Origin: JAAYZK01 sp964535025
GTDB lineage: Bacteria > Planctomycetota > Phycisphaerae > SM23-33 > FEN-1343
DNA: 13,898 bases
NCBI GenBank assembly: GCA_964535025.1
Contig: CAZHRW010000157.1
Span: 1-13,898, forward strand
Direction of reading: 5' to 3'
Of the stretch, positions 7,220-13,652 are shown in pieces. The position numbers and the translations under genes are program-made. The notes beneath the pieces are model-generated. The model worked only from the letters and a program-made list of their open reading frames with translations, searched no databases and was not told the DNA's origin. How positions within the stretch are numbered: position 1 is the first letter of the stretch; every line of letters starts with the position of its first letter.

Positions 7220-8518
7220 CTACCGCCGGGCGACGCCGTCCGGGTCGGACAGCCAGCCTGCCAGGAGGATGCTGCGGCTGTCGTTGTGGACGACGAAAAA
7301 CAGGAACGGATGATCGGCGTGGAAGGCGACCGGGTCGGGCGGCGGCGAGGCGCAGCAGCCGAAGGAGTAGTGCACCGTCGTCGTTGCCGCGGCGGCCTCG
7401 GTGCCGTCCTCGTGGACGTCGATCCACGCATCGTGGTAGATTTCGGAGATGTATACGACGAACGCCTCGAGGGTCTTGTGGATCATCCGGTCGAAGTCGG
7501 CGTTGACGGGATGGAACGCCAGTCGCACGCCCATCGCTCGCAGCACATCCTTGGCACCCAGACGGCTGCGCATCTCGAATCGCGGCAGCAGGACATCCAC
7601 CTCGCGGGGTGCCGCCCGTCGCTTGAGGGCGAAGATCGCCTCGGCCGTCAGGTCGTCCAGCAGCGGACCGGTGCCGGTGATGGCTTTGGGCAATAGGACA
7701 TACATCGAAAACCCGTTGTCGATGTAAGGCAGCTCCAGGAACTGCAGCGTCTCGCTTTCGGCATAGGCCAGCACCGTGTGCTGATGCATCATCATGGCCG
7801 TCGCCGTCTCGGACGCGTTAAGATGAAACGGACGACTGCGCGTGCCGCCCGCGTCGAACCGGCTTGCCCAGTCGGCGTTGAAGTAGAGGGCGTTGACCGC
7901 AACGAGGGCCGGCTCGTTGACGATGCCCGGCGTGCTCCGCGAGAGGAAGTCGTCCGGCGACACCACCCGCGTGATCCGGCCCCGCGTGGCCTGCGAGACC
8001 CACGCATTGATCGCGTCGCTTGTAGAGACCCTGTCCGCGAACGCAACGCGGTGCACGGAGGCGTCGAAGGCGCGCCGAACCTGGTCAACGTAGTCGTCCC
8101 GGAAATCCGCGTACGTGTCATCGAGCCAGAGGGACTGGGCCACCGTGACCTCGACGCGTTCGTGCCGGGCGGCCGTTCGGAAGTGCCGGCGGAGTTGCCC
8201 GAGCGCATCGAGCAGCGCCTCGTTGTCGTCGGGAAAGTGAAACGCCGCGGCCAGTTCCCCGCGTGTCCGGCCGCCGCTGGCGATGTAGCTCATCGCCAGG
8301 CCGTGAAACAGACTCTGCGGGGACAGGACGGCGTTGGCCGGCAGCGTCTCGCCGCGGGCCCAGGCCTTCATCAGATCGACGGTGAACGCGTTGATCCGCC
8401 GGCTGATGTCCGGGATGGGTGGCTTGGTCCGATCCGGGCGGGCCGGGCCCAGCGCCGTCAACAGCACGGCGGCGAACAAGACGATCCGGCACGCCCGGTT
8501 CAGTCGCGACGGCCTCAT
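7220..8518 (-). CDS. Exported serpin (serine/cysteine protease inhibitor)
   Basis: A 432-residue serpin, near the usual family length plus a signal peptide (residues 1-24, RIVLFAAVLLTALG core). Family landmarks in order: NAVLSPQSLFHGLAM (62-76), NAWVSQATRGRI (171-182), VAVNALYFNADW (207-218), the breach/shutter region YVLLPK (273-278), LLPRFEM (310-316), AFVVYISEIYHDAWIDV (352-368) and the C-terminal ADHPFLFFVVHNDSRSILLAGWL. The reactive-loop hinge EDGTEAAAATTTV (370-382) has Gly at P15, Thr at P14 and small residues at P12-P9, as expected for an inhibitory serpin that traps proteases by loop insertion. Counting from the hinge gives P1 Phe386 and P1' Gly387, followed by Cys-Cys. The start at 8518 has GAGGAAA eight bases upstream and begins the signal peptide; a longer in-frame start at 8656 does not. 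It is transcribed divergently from the SagB-like gene. Target protease unknown. Confidence 0.93.
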   Translation of the reverse strand: MRPSRLNRACRIVLFAAVLLTALGPARPDRTKPPIPDISRRINAFTVDLMKAWARGETLPANAVLSPQSLFHGLAMSYIASGGRTRGELAAAFHFPDDNEALLDALGQLRRHFRTAARHERVEVTVAQSLWLDDTYADFRDDYVDQVRRAFDASVHRVAFADRVSTSDAINAWVSQATRGRITRVVSPDDFLSRSTPGIVNEPALVAVNALYFNADWASRFDAGGTRSRPFHLNASETATAMMMHQHTVLAYAESETLQFLELPYIDNGFSMYVLLPKAITGTGPLLDDLTAEAIFALKRRAAPREVDVLLPRFEMRSRLGAKDVLRAMGVRLAFHPVNADFDRMIHKTLEAFVVYISEIYHDAWIDVHEDGTEAAAATTTVHYSFGCCASPPPDPVAFHADHPFLFFVVHNDSRSILLAGWLSDPDGVARR

Positions 8519-8561
8519 GGCGGTTTCCTCATGCAGCGGCGGTTTCCCCTTCAATCCACCC

Positions 8562-8590
8562 AGCGTACTGACCCGCGGCGCCCCTCGCAA
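8562..8590 (-). promoter_or_regulatory. Candidate promoter of the serpin gene
   Basis: On the minus strand TTGCGA (8590-8585), 17 bases, then TACGCT (8567-8562). The start would fall near 8555, about 37 bases before the ATG. Matches are 4/6 and 3/6 with ideal spacing. The -10 resembles the TANGCT form seen before gltS and the last gene. Confidence 0.38.
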
Positions 8591-8670
8591 GAGGCTCCCG
8601 GCGTCGGTGGTTTCGTCATCAGCGGCGAGGGGCGCGACGGCGTCAGAGGCGATCACCGCCCTTGGCCGCC

Positions 8671-8676
8671 TATACT
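8671..8676 (+). promoter_or_regulatory. Possible -10 element for the SagB-like gene
   Basis: TATACT, five of six consensus bases and identical to the -10 of the PEP-CTERM gene, lies 71 bases before the ATG at 8748. No acceptable -35 hexamer is found 16-18 bases upstream, so the site is tentative. Confidence 0.28.
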
Positions 8677-8747
8677 GACAACGGGCCGGCCCCGCGGTCG
8701 CGGGCGCCGGCCCGGCAAAAGTCGGTCGAGATCAGAGGGATGAAACC

Positions 8748-9446
8748 ATGTGCATGATGCGACGGTGGTGGCCGATCGGCCTGCTGGTGGTGGCGGCCGC
8801 GGCCACGTCGGTCTATTGCTCGGCGGCCGGTAAGCCCCTGGGCGACTCGCTGCCGCTCCCGCGACGGCAGGGGCCGTTGTCCCTGGAAGCGGCGCTCGCG
8901 CGGCGGCGGTCGGTCCGCCGGTTCGCCGCTCGTTCGCTCGCGGCCGAGCAAATCGGCCAATTGTGTTGGGCGGCCCAGGGCGTGACCGAGCCCGCCTCGG
9001 GCAAGCGGACGGCCCCCTCGGCCGGGGCCCTGTACCCGTTGGAGCTGGACGTGGTCACGGCCGCCGGTGTGTACCGTTACGCACCCGGCACCCACGGCCT
9101 GGCGCGACGGGTGGACGGCGACGTCCGCGACCGGCTCAGTGATGCTGCCCTGGGCCAGCAGTGGGTCGAAGATGCCCCGGTCGTCCTGGTTCTCAGCGGC
9201 GTGCCGGCGCGAACGCAGCGCAAGTACGGCGACCGGGCCGAGCGGTACGTGGTCCCGGAGGCCGGGCACGCCGCCCAGAACGTCCTGCTCCAGGCCGAAG
9301 CCCTTGACCTCGCTGCCGTGCCGGTCGGCGCATTCCAGGACGACCCGGTTGCGAAGGTGCTCGATCTCAGCCGCGGCGAGCGGCCGCTCTATCTGATCCC
9401 CGTCGGGCACCCTCAACAGCCGAACCCAACGGACCGAGAGGAGTGA
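8748..9446 (+). CDS. Exported SagB/ThcOx-family nitroreductase-like oxidoreductase
   Basis: A 232-residue protein with an N-terminal signal or anchor (RRWWPIGLLVVAAAATSVYCSAAG, about 5-28) followed by one nitroreductase-fold domain. Family features: RRRSVRRF (52-59), RTAPSAGALYPLEL (87-100, the SagB-type PSAGALYPLE motif), an EAGHAAQNVLLQAEALDL helix (171-188), then VPVGAFQDD and the closing YLIPVGHP. Such proteins bind FMN as dimers. SagB proper oxidises azolines in peptide natural products, but many relatives act alone on unknown substrates. No cyclodehydratase or precursor peptide is near, so a thiazole-peptide role is not supported. The AGAGGGA seven bases upstream supports the ATG at 8748; another ATG at 8757 is a possible alternative. 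The Cys in SVYC does not make a good lipobox. It is divergent from the serpin gene, and hairpin repeats begin seven bases after its stop. Confidence 0.88.
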   Translation: MCMMRRWWPIGLLVVAAAATSVYCSAAGKPLGDSLPLPRRQGPLSLEAALARRRSVRRFAARSLAAEQIGQLCWAAQGVTEPASGKRTAPSAGALYPLELDVVTAAGVYRYAPGTHGLARRVDGDVRDRLSDAALGQQWVEDAPVVLVLSGVPARTQRKYGDRAERYVVPEAGHAAQNVLLQAEALDLAAVPVGAFQDDPVAKVLDLSRGERPLYLIPVGHPQQPNPTDREE

Positions 9447-9452
9447 GCCGCG

Positions 9453-9678
9453 CCGTCCCGGAGGGACGACAGAATTTAGCCGGGGGCGTTAGCCCCCGGA
9501 CTGCGGCCCCCGCGGCGGCTGTGCTATCCCGCGTCGCCAAGCCCTCCCGTGCTCGTCGGGTCCGTCCCGAAGGGACGGTAGGAGTTTAGCCGGGGGCGTC
9601 AGCCCCCGGACTACGGCGCTCTAGAGGACAAGAGCCCCGGCGGGGCGACAGAATGCTACCGGGGGCGCAAGCCCCCGG
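9453..9678 (+). repeat. Three double-hairpin repeats downstream of the SagB-like gene
   Basis: Three units, each a short hairpin, a linker and a perfect 8-bp hairpin CCGGGGGC-4 bases-GCCCCCGG. Unit 1: 9454-9468 (CGTCCC/GGGACG) and 9480-9499. Unit 2: 9562-9578 (CCGTCCC/GGGACGG) and 9590-9609. Unit 3: 9634-9646 (GCCCC/GGGGC) and 9659-9678. Linkers read (C)AGAATTTAG, TAGGAGTTTAG and GACAGAATGCTA. Units 1 and 3 differ in the short stem by a paired change (T-A to C-G), so pairing is preserved. The first hairpin, beginning eight bases after the stop, may also terminate the SagB-like transcript. Confidence 0.8.
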
Positions 9679-9810
9679 GCGGCTGCGTCCGGCTGCCGCG
9701 ACCGAACACGGTGTCACGCAACGCGTCGCGCTTGCCGCGGTCGCGCATGGCACCGACGCGCGGGCAGGCCTTTGTCGCTGCTGTGGGGCTGACCGTGATA
9801 GAGGGACGGA

Positions 9811-9840
9811 TGCCGGGGCTGGCGCCCCCGGCTAAAGTCG
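9811..9840 (-). repeat. Fourth copy of the GC hairpin repeat, opposite orientation
   Basis: The plus strand reads GCCGGGG (9812-9818), a 6-base loop, then CCCCGGC, followed by TAAAGTCG. The minus strand therefore has TTTAGCCGGGGGC as in the units at 9453-9678, but inverted. It lies between those units and the 3' end of the hydrolase-like gene. The stretch 9680-9810 shows nothing else I can support. Confidence 0.6.
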
Positions 9841-9864
9841 CTCGCCTGTTCGGGTGTCCTCCGG

Positions 9865-9887
9865 AGTCCAAGGCATTGCCTGGGACT
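9865..9887 (-). terminator. Hairpin at the end of the hydrolase-like gene
   Basis: A 23-base near-perfect palindrome: 9865-9875 pairs with 9877-9887 in ten of eleven positions (A9870/G9882 is the only mismatch). It reaches the first base of the stop codon, so it begins where translation of the minus-strand gene ends. No U-run follows; a terminator or transcript-end stabiliser is inferred from position. Confidence 0.45.
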
Positions 9888-11578
9888 TACCCATCCTCGC
9901 GGCCGAACCGCAGCCGCAGGAGCGCCAGCGAACGGGCGGGCAGTGCCAGGCGGAGCGTTTGGCCGTCGCGGTCGAGGTGCGGCTCGGCGGCCGGGGGGAG
10001 GACGTGCTCGAGTGTCGCCTCCGTCAGGCCATTCAGGGTTAAGACGATCTCCGCAGGCGCGTCGCGAAAGCTCTCGACGGCGAGCAGGTCGTCGCCGAGC
10101 AGGTAAATCGCCACGCGGGTGGGCGCCTCCAGCGCCACCCCCAGGGGCGCCAGCATCGTGCGCCGCAGCTCGTTTACCCGCGCGGGGGACAGGTCGAGCA
10201 GCGCCGCCGGCTTGCCGGCGACGGGGAGGATGTGCACGTTCGGCGCAGCGGTGTCGATCCGCCCATCCAGCGCCGCGGCCAGGCCGTCGGTGATCCCGAC
10301 GGTGGTCCCGGCGTCGATCAGCCGTGCGATCTTCGCCGCAGCGTCGGTCTCGTGGACGGCCTGAACGGGCAGGAAGACCGCCGCGGCGCGGTCGGGAATC
10401 CGCTCGACGGGCACGATCGGCAACCCCAGCATCCCGAGAAACTCATAGACCGCATATTCCTCGCCCGGCGGGCTGTTGGGCGGCTTGACCGCCGCGACGC
10501 CCCGCGCCTCGCGGCCGGCGATGCACTCGGCGATCGCCAGCAGCGTCGGCAGCTCGGCCCGCAGGCGGCGGACGTGCTCGGCGCACTGGGGGCGGTTCAG
10601 CGAGGCGAAGTTGAACAGCATCATCTCGCCCGCGCCGCCCAGCACGGTCTGGCGGGCCTGTTCGACGTACGCGGCCGGGCCCGTGTCGATCTCGTCGAAC
10701 CACCCGCCGCCCGTCTTGCCGCCGCCGATCCCGCCCAGCCACCGCATGATGAAGAACCCGCGGTACTGCTGCACGCTGCCCCAGCGGGGGTTGTCCGGCT
10801 CGCGGGTCTCGGTGCCGACCCAGATGAGGTCGAACAGCTCCGTCTGGCGGACGACGTCGTAACCGTGATTCTGGAGGTTGTCGAACCAGTTGGGGTACTT
10901 GATGATGATTCGGACCTTAGGGTTGACACGCCGTGCGGGTTCGAGGATGCACGCGCGGCTCGCGTCGACCATCAGGTCGGTGCGGTAGGCCGCCCAGGGC
11001 CGGTCGCCCTTGCCGGCGCGGCAGGTGTCGCATTGGCAGTCGGTGAAGAGGAAGTCGTCGATCATGATCTCGTCGAACAGGCCCGCCGTGTACGTGAAGA
11101 TCTCCGCCAGGCGTGTGCGTGTCGCGGCGTCGGCATAGCAGTCCCGCTGCGAGCCGTCCTGCGAGAGCGGGCCGACCTGCGTGGGGGTGACGCAGCCGCT
11201 GACGGCGATGGAGGCCTGTTCGAAGCGGCGGCGGGCGTTTCGCAGCAGGTCCGCGTCGGCGGTGAAGCCGTTGCGGAAGGTCTCCAGGAAGATCCGCGTC
11301 ACGCCGGTCGCCTGGCACCACGCGATCGCCCGGTCGACGTCGGCGTCGGTGGCGAGGTGCTTGTCGATGGACGGGGCCATCACCAGCGTCGAGACGGCCA
11401 GCGTGCCGCGCTTCGCGCGGGCGAGATCGAACAACTCCGCCGCGGACGGCGTGGCGGGTTGGGACATAACAGTGCTCCTTTCGCTCTGCGCCTGGGTGAA
11501 TGCCACCGGGCCCAACACAACCACGGCGACCAGGACACGCGCCCGCGCAAGCTGTCTTGGGGATGTCACCGCACTCAT
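9887..11578 (-). CDS. Probable secreted TIM-barrel glycoside-hydrolase-like protein
   Basis: With the ATG at 11578 the protein has 563 residues. A signal peptide (basic LARAR, core VLVAVVVLGPVAF, cleavage near TQA/QS, residues 1-30) precedes a barrel-like N-terminal region. Strand-end motifs include GVTRIFLETFRNGF (92-105), FDEIMIDDFLFTDCQCDTC (168-186, Asp-rich with a CxCxxC cluster), VRIIIKYPNWFDN and FDLIWVGTETREPDNPRWG. The C-terminal third resembles the beta domains of large glycosidases (VAIYLLGDDLLAVESF, LRLALPARSLALLRLRFG). From memory, FDEIxxDDFxF...CxC strand ends occur in uncharacterised planctomycete glycoside-hydrolase-like proteins; the exact family and substrate are not assigned. 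Start choice is uncertain: the ATG at 11467 has a better ribosome site (AAAGGAG, seven bases) but would drop the signal peptide, whereas the candidate promoter lies just upstream of 11578. Hairpin repeats lie on both sides. Confidence 0.82.
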   Translation of the reverse strand: MSAVTSPRQLARARVLVAVVVLGPVAFTQAQSERSTVMSQPATPSAAELFDLARAKRGTLAVSTLVMAPSIDKHLATDADVDRAIAWCQATGVTRIFLETFRNGFTADADLLRNARRRFEQASIAVSGCVTPTQVGPLSQDGSQRDCYADAATRTRLAEIFTYTAGLFDEIMIDDFLFTDCQCDTCRAGKGDRPWAAYRTDLMVDASRACILEPARRVNPKVRIIIKYPNWFDNLQNHGYDVVRQTELFDLIWVGTETREPDNPRWGSVQQYRGFFIMRWLGGIGGGKTGGGWFDEIDTGPAAYVEQARQTVLGGAGEMMLFNFASLNRPQCAEHVRRLRAELPTLLAIAECIAGREARGVAAVKPPNSPPGEEYAVYEFLGMLGLPIVPVERIPDRAAAVFLPVQAVHETDAAAKIARLIDAGTTVGITDGLAAALDGRIDTAAPNVHILPVAGKPAALLDLSPARVNELRRTMLAPLGVALEAPTRVAIYLLGDDLLAVESFRDAPAEIVLTLNGLTEATLEHVLPPAAEPHLDRDGQTLRLALPARSLALLRLRFGREDG

Positions 11579-11626
11579 CGTCGCGACGCCTCGATCCGCC
11601 GGTGCCAACGGGAACGACCGTCGGGG

Positions 11627-11656
11627 ATGATACGGCCTGCCGCCGAGGCGCGCCAA
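11627..11656 (-). promoter_or_regulatory. Candidate promoter of the hydrolase-like gene
   Basis: On the minus strand TTGGCG (11656-11651), an 18-base spacer and TATCAT (11632-11627, five of six consensus bases). The start would fall near 11620, about 42 bases before the ATG at 11578 and about 150 before the alternative ATG at 11467, mildly favouring the longer, secreted form. Confidence 0.42.
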
Positions 11657-11690
11657 GACCGTTCCCGGGGGCATTCTGACATGTCCGCCT

Positions 11691-11864
11691 GGGGGCTTGC
11701 GCCCCCGGTCGCATTATGTCGCCCCTTCCTCCTTCACCCGATGGGTTACGGAGGACAGGCCGGGGCTGGATCCGTAAGCAGCGCCTCGTCCGGGGGCTCG
11801 CGCCCCCGGCTAAGGTATGCCGTCCCTTCCTCCTTCGCCCGGTGGGCTATGGAGGACAGGTCGG
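11691..11864 (+). repeat. Two structured repeats, about 74 bases each, 101 bases apart
   Basis: Copies at 11691-11764 and 11792-11864 share the same plan: GGGGGC-4 bases-GCCCCCGG, a linker, then CCTCC-TTC-(A/G)CCC-loop-GGG(T/C)-TA(C/T)-GGAGG-ACAGG. The inner stem is ACCC/GGGT in the first copy (11736-11746) and GCCC/GGGC in the second (11837-11847), a compensatory change that keeps pairing. The first hairpin and the following GGCTAA of the second copy match the units at 9453-9836 in opposite orientation to 9453-9678. The surrounding gap 11657-11996 holds no gene I can support. Confidence 0.75.
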
Positions 11865-11996
11865 GACGAACGACCGCGGCGCACATGTCAGACACATTCG
11901 CACAAGCGAGTGTTCGATGCGTTGGCTGGGATACAGACACTCCGGAGCGGGACGACTTGGCGAGGATGCGCCAGCGCGTGCGTGCGGGAGGAGGCC

Positions 11997-12025
11997 TTGT
12001 GCCCTGCCGTTTCGGACAGCATAAT
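11997..12025 (+). promoter_or_regulatory. Candidate promoter of the zinc-ribbon membrane protein gene
   Basis: TTGTGC (11997-12002), a 17-base spacer and CATAAT (12020-12025, five of six consensus bases). The start would fall near 12032, leaving a leader of about 14 bases to the ATG at 12046, barely enough for the GGAG ribosome site. The -35 hexamer and spacing equal those of the gltS candidate. Confidence 0.45.
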
Positions 12026-12045
12026 CCGACCGGGAGCGTATGCAG

Positions 12046-12963
12046 ATGAGCGACACGGACGATAGGCCGCCGCCGGGGCCCTTGTCGCGGCCGGACGCCG
12101 TCCATTCGGACGCGTCGGCGCCTTGGGAGTTGACCCGGTCCGCCGCCTGCCGCGCGTGCGGCTACGACCTCCGAGGCCTGCGGTCGGACGGCCGCTGCCC
12201 CGAGTGCGGCACCCCGGTCGCCGCGTCGCTGCAGGAGGGCGTGGCGTTCGCCCCGCCGGCGTATGTCGGCAGGCTGGCGGAGGGGGCGATGCTCAATGCG
12301 ACCGGCGTGATGTTCCCCGCCGTGATGATGGCCTCGTTCTGGCAATTTGCGGATCGAATGCCGCTGGGGCCACTGCTTATGGCCCTCTTCTGGTGTCCGG
12401 GGCTCTGGCTGTTGACCACGCCGGATCCGGCGGGGGCGCCGGTGGAGGGGCGACGGACCGCGCGCGGCTGGCTCCGCGCGACGTGCCTGCCGCTGTTCGG
12501 CCTGCTGCTGGTGTGGTGGCTCGTGGGGTCCCATGTGATGCGTGCGGCACCGCTGGCGGCCGCGGGGGCGAACACGGCGCTGTTGGCGGCCGTGCTGGTG
12601 GAGGTCGCTGTCGAACTCGGGTACCTCCGTACACTGGCCATGCGCCTCGGCAACGTGCAACTGGCGTCGCGTACGCGCATTGAGATGTGGGGCGTTACGA
12701 TCAGCGTTGGCTTGTTTGTTCTGACTGACTTGCTCTCCGCTCTCCGCAAGACGGCCATCCCGCTGGTCATGCTCGATTTCAGCTTCGTCATCGGCATGGG
12801 GATGCTTGTCTTCGCCCTCTGCTGGGTGCTGCTGCTGACGCGCTACGAGCATTGCTTGAGCCGCGCCCGGCGCGACGCCGAGCTCAACTGGGCCCGCCAC
12901 CTCGCACGCCTGGAGAACGCGGCGGATCCGCCCGCGTCCCCAACGCCGCCCAACACCGCCTGA
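12046..12963 (+). CDS. Zinc-ribbon multi-pass membrane protein
   Basis: A 305-residue protein of unknown function. A hydrophilic N-terminus is followed by a four-cysteine zinc ribbon: Cys35 and Cys38 in CRACGYDLRG, Cys51 and Cys54 in CPECG. About six hydrophobic segments then follow (roughly 82-100, 106-124, 143-163, 172-194, 214-230, 238-266), and the tail is charged, Ala/Arg-rich and ends in Pro/Thr. From general knowledge, CxxCGYDLRG...CPECG heads are common in planctomycete membrane proteins of unknown role; the ribbon would lie in the cytoplasm and may mediate protein contacts. Start choice: ATGs at 12040 and 12046 are in frame. GGAG at 12033-12036 lies only three bases before the first but nine before the second, so 12046 is preferred. 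No operon partner: a repeat array follows, and the upstream neighbour is divergent. Confidence 0.85.
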   Translation: MSDTDDRPPPGPLSRPDAVHSDASAPWELTRSAACRACGYDLRGLRSDGRCPECGTPVAASLQEGVAFAPPAYVGRLAEGAMLNATGVMFPAVMMASFWQFADRMPLGPLLMALFWCPGLWLLTTPDPAGAPVEGRRTARGWLRATCLPLFGLLLVWWLVGSHVMRAAPLAAAGANTALLAAVLVEVAVELGYLRTLAMRLGNVQLASRTRIEMWGVTISVGLFVLTDLLSALRKTAIPLVMLDFSFVIGMGMLVFALCWVLLLTRYEHCLSRARRDAELNWARHLARLENAADPPASPTPPNTA

Positions 12964-12982
12964 CCGGCCCGGCGCCGTCGGG

Positions 12983-13291
12983 CGAGCCGCGATCCATCCG
13001 ACGGGCTTGCACTTATGCGGCCCCTCCGATCCGTCGCACGTCGCTCGGGGCGCTGACGCCGTCCGCCGAGCCGCGATCCCTTCGACCGGCCTTCCCTTGC
13101 GCGGCCCCTCCGACCCGTCGCACATCGCTCGCGGAGGCCGACGCCGCCCGCGCGAGCACCCTTCGACCGGCCTTCCCTTGCGAGGCCCCTCCGATCCGTC
13201 GCACATCGCTCGCGGAAACCGACGCCGCCCGCGCGAGCCGCGATCCCTTCGACCGGTCTGCCCTTGCGCGACCCCTCCGATCCGTCGGAGG
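12983..13291. repeat. Degenerate tandem array, unit about 84 bases, four copies
   Basis: Units begin with CGAGC at 12983, 13067, 13153 and 13234 (periods 84, 86 and 81); the last is cut short. Conserved blocks are CCGCGATCCCTTCGACCGG, CTTCCCTTGCG, CCCCTCCGATCCGTCGCAC and ATCGCTCGCGG. Because periods of 86 and 84 are not in the same frame, no single reading frame is preserved across the array, so it is probably not coding although several frames stay open. It starts 20 bases after the zinc-ribbon gene. The rest of the gap to 13412 is GC-rich with no supported gene. Confidence 0.8.
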
Positions 13292-13412
13292 GCCTTCGCC
13301 CCGTCAGTATGCTCCGACGGGGCCGGCCTGCCCGACCCGTCCGACGGCGGCCGCTCCAACGGGCCGTTCCGGCGGGCCGGACGGGTTCGGCGTGTCCGCC
13401 GCCGTCCGCCGC

Positions 13413-13439
13413 CGTCTGACTCGTCCGACTCGTCGGATC
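13413..13439. repeat. 9-base tandem repeat, three degenerate copies
   Basis: CGTCTGACT, CGTCCGACT, CGTCGGATC head to tail. Read on the minus strand this is the same family as the GATCAGACG repeats at 7132-7167. Short and probably simple-sequence in nature. The remaining gap to 13560 is C-rich with nothing further that I recognise. Confidence 0.5.
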
Positions 13440-13564
13440 GGGCGGGCGGGCCGACGCCGGCCGAGTCTTCCGACCCGCCGGCCATCGCGCGGGCGGCCCC
13501 ACGCCGTCCGACCAACCCCCCGCCCCCAACCGCCCGCTCCCGAACCACCCACTCCACTCGACCC

Positions 13565-13592
13565 TTGACAGGCCGCCCCCGGTGGCTAGGCT
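13565..13592 (+). promoter_or_regulatory. Candidate promoter of the last gene
   Basis: A perfect TTGACA (13565-13570), a 16-base spacer and TAGGCT (13587-13592; three of six consensus bases). The predicted transcription start, near 13599, coincides with the base of the hairpin at 13600-13632. The exact -35 and the position before a good ribosome site support it; the -10 is weak. Confidence 0.5.
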
Positions 13593-13599
13593 GGCGGTG

Positions 13600-13632
13600 C
13601 GGTGGTATGGTGGCTAAGCCACCGTACCACCG
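13600..13632 (+). promoter_or_regulatory. 15-bp hairpin at the predicted 5' end of the last transcript
   Basis: 13600-13614 pairs with 13618-13632 through 15 bp with one G-T wobble and a 3-base TAA loop; the core is GGTGGTATGGTGGC / GCCACCGTACCACC. It ends eight bases before the GAGGAGG ribosome site. It could be a 5' stabilising hairpin, an attenuating structure or, as a DNA palindrome, an operator for a dimeric regulator. No U-run follows, so a terminator is less likely. Confidence 0.6.
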
Positions 13633-13652
13633 ACCAACCCGAGGAGGCTGCG

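Noticed and set aside
10232..12049. Plus-strand open frame of about 605 codons opposite the hydrolase-like gene
   Set aside because: The opposite strand has a coherent globular protein with signal peptide and motifs. This frame reads through the intergenic repeats and even into the zinc-ribbon start, which a real gene would not do.
12983..13291. Possible CRISPR array
   Set aside because: Units of about 84 bases have similarity throughout rather than short identical repeats separated by unique spacers, and no cas gene is present.
11746..13557. Minus-strand open frame of about 603 codons across the zinc-ribbon gene and the tandem array
   Set aside because: It is antisense to the zinc-ribbon protein and continues through non-coding repeats. 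It is Arg/Gly/Pro-rich and has no recognisable fold.
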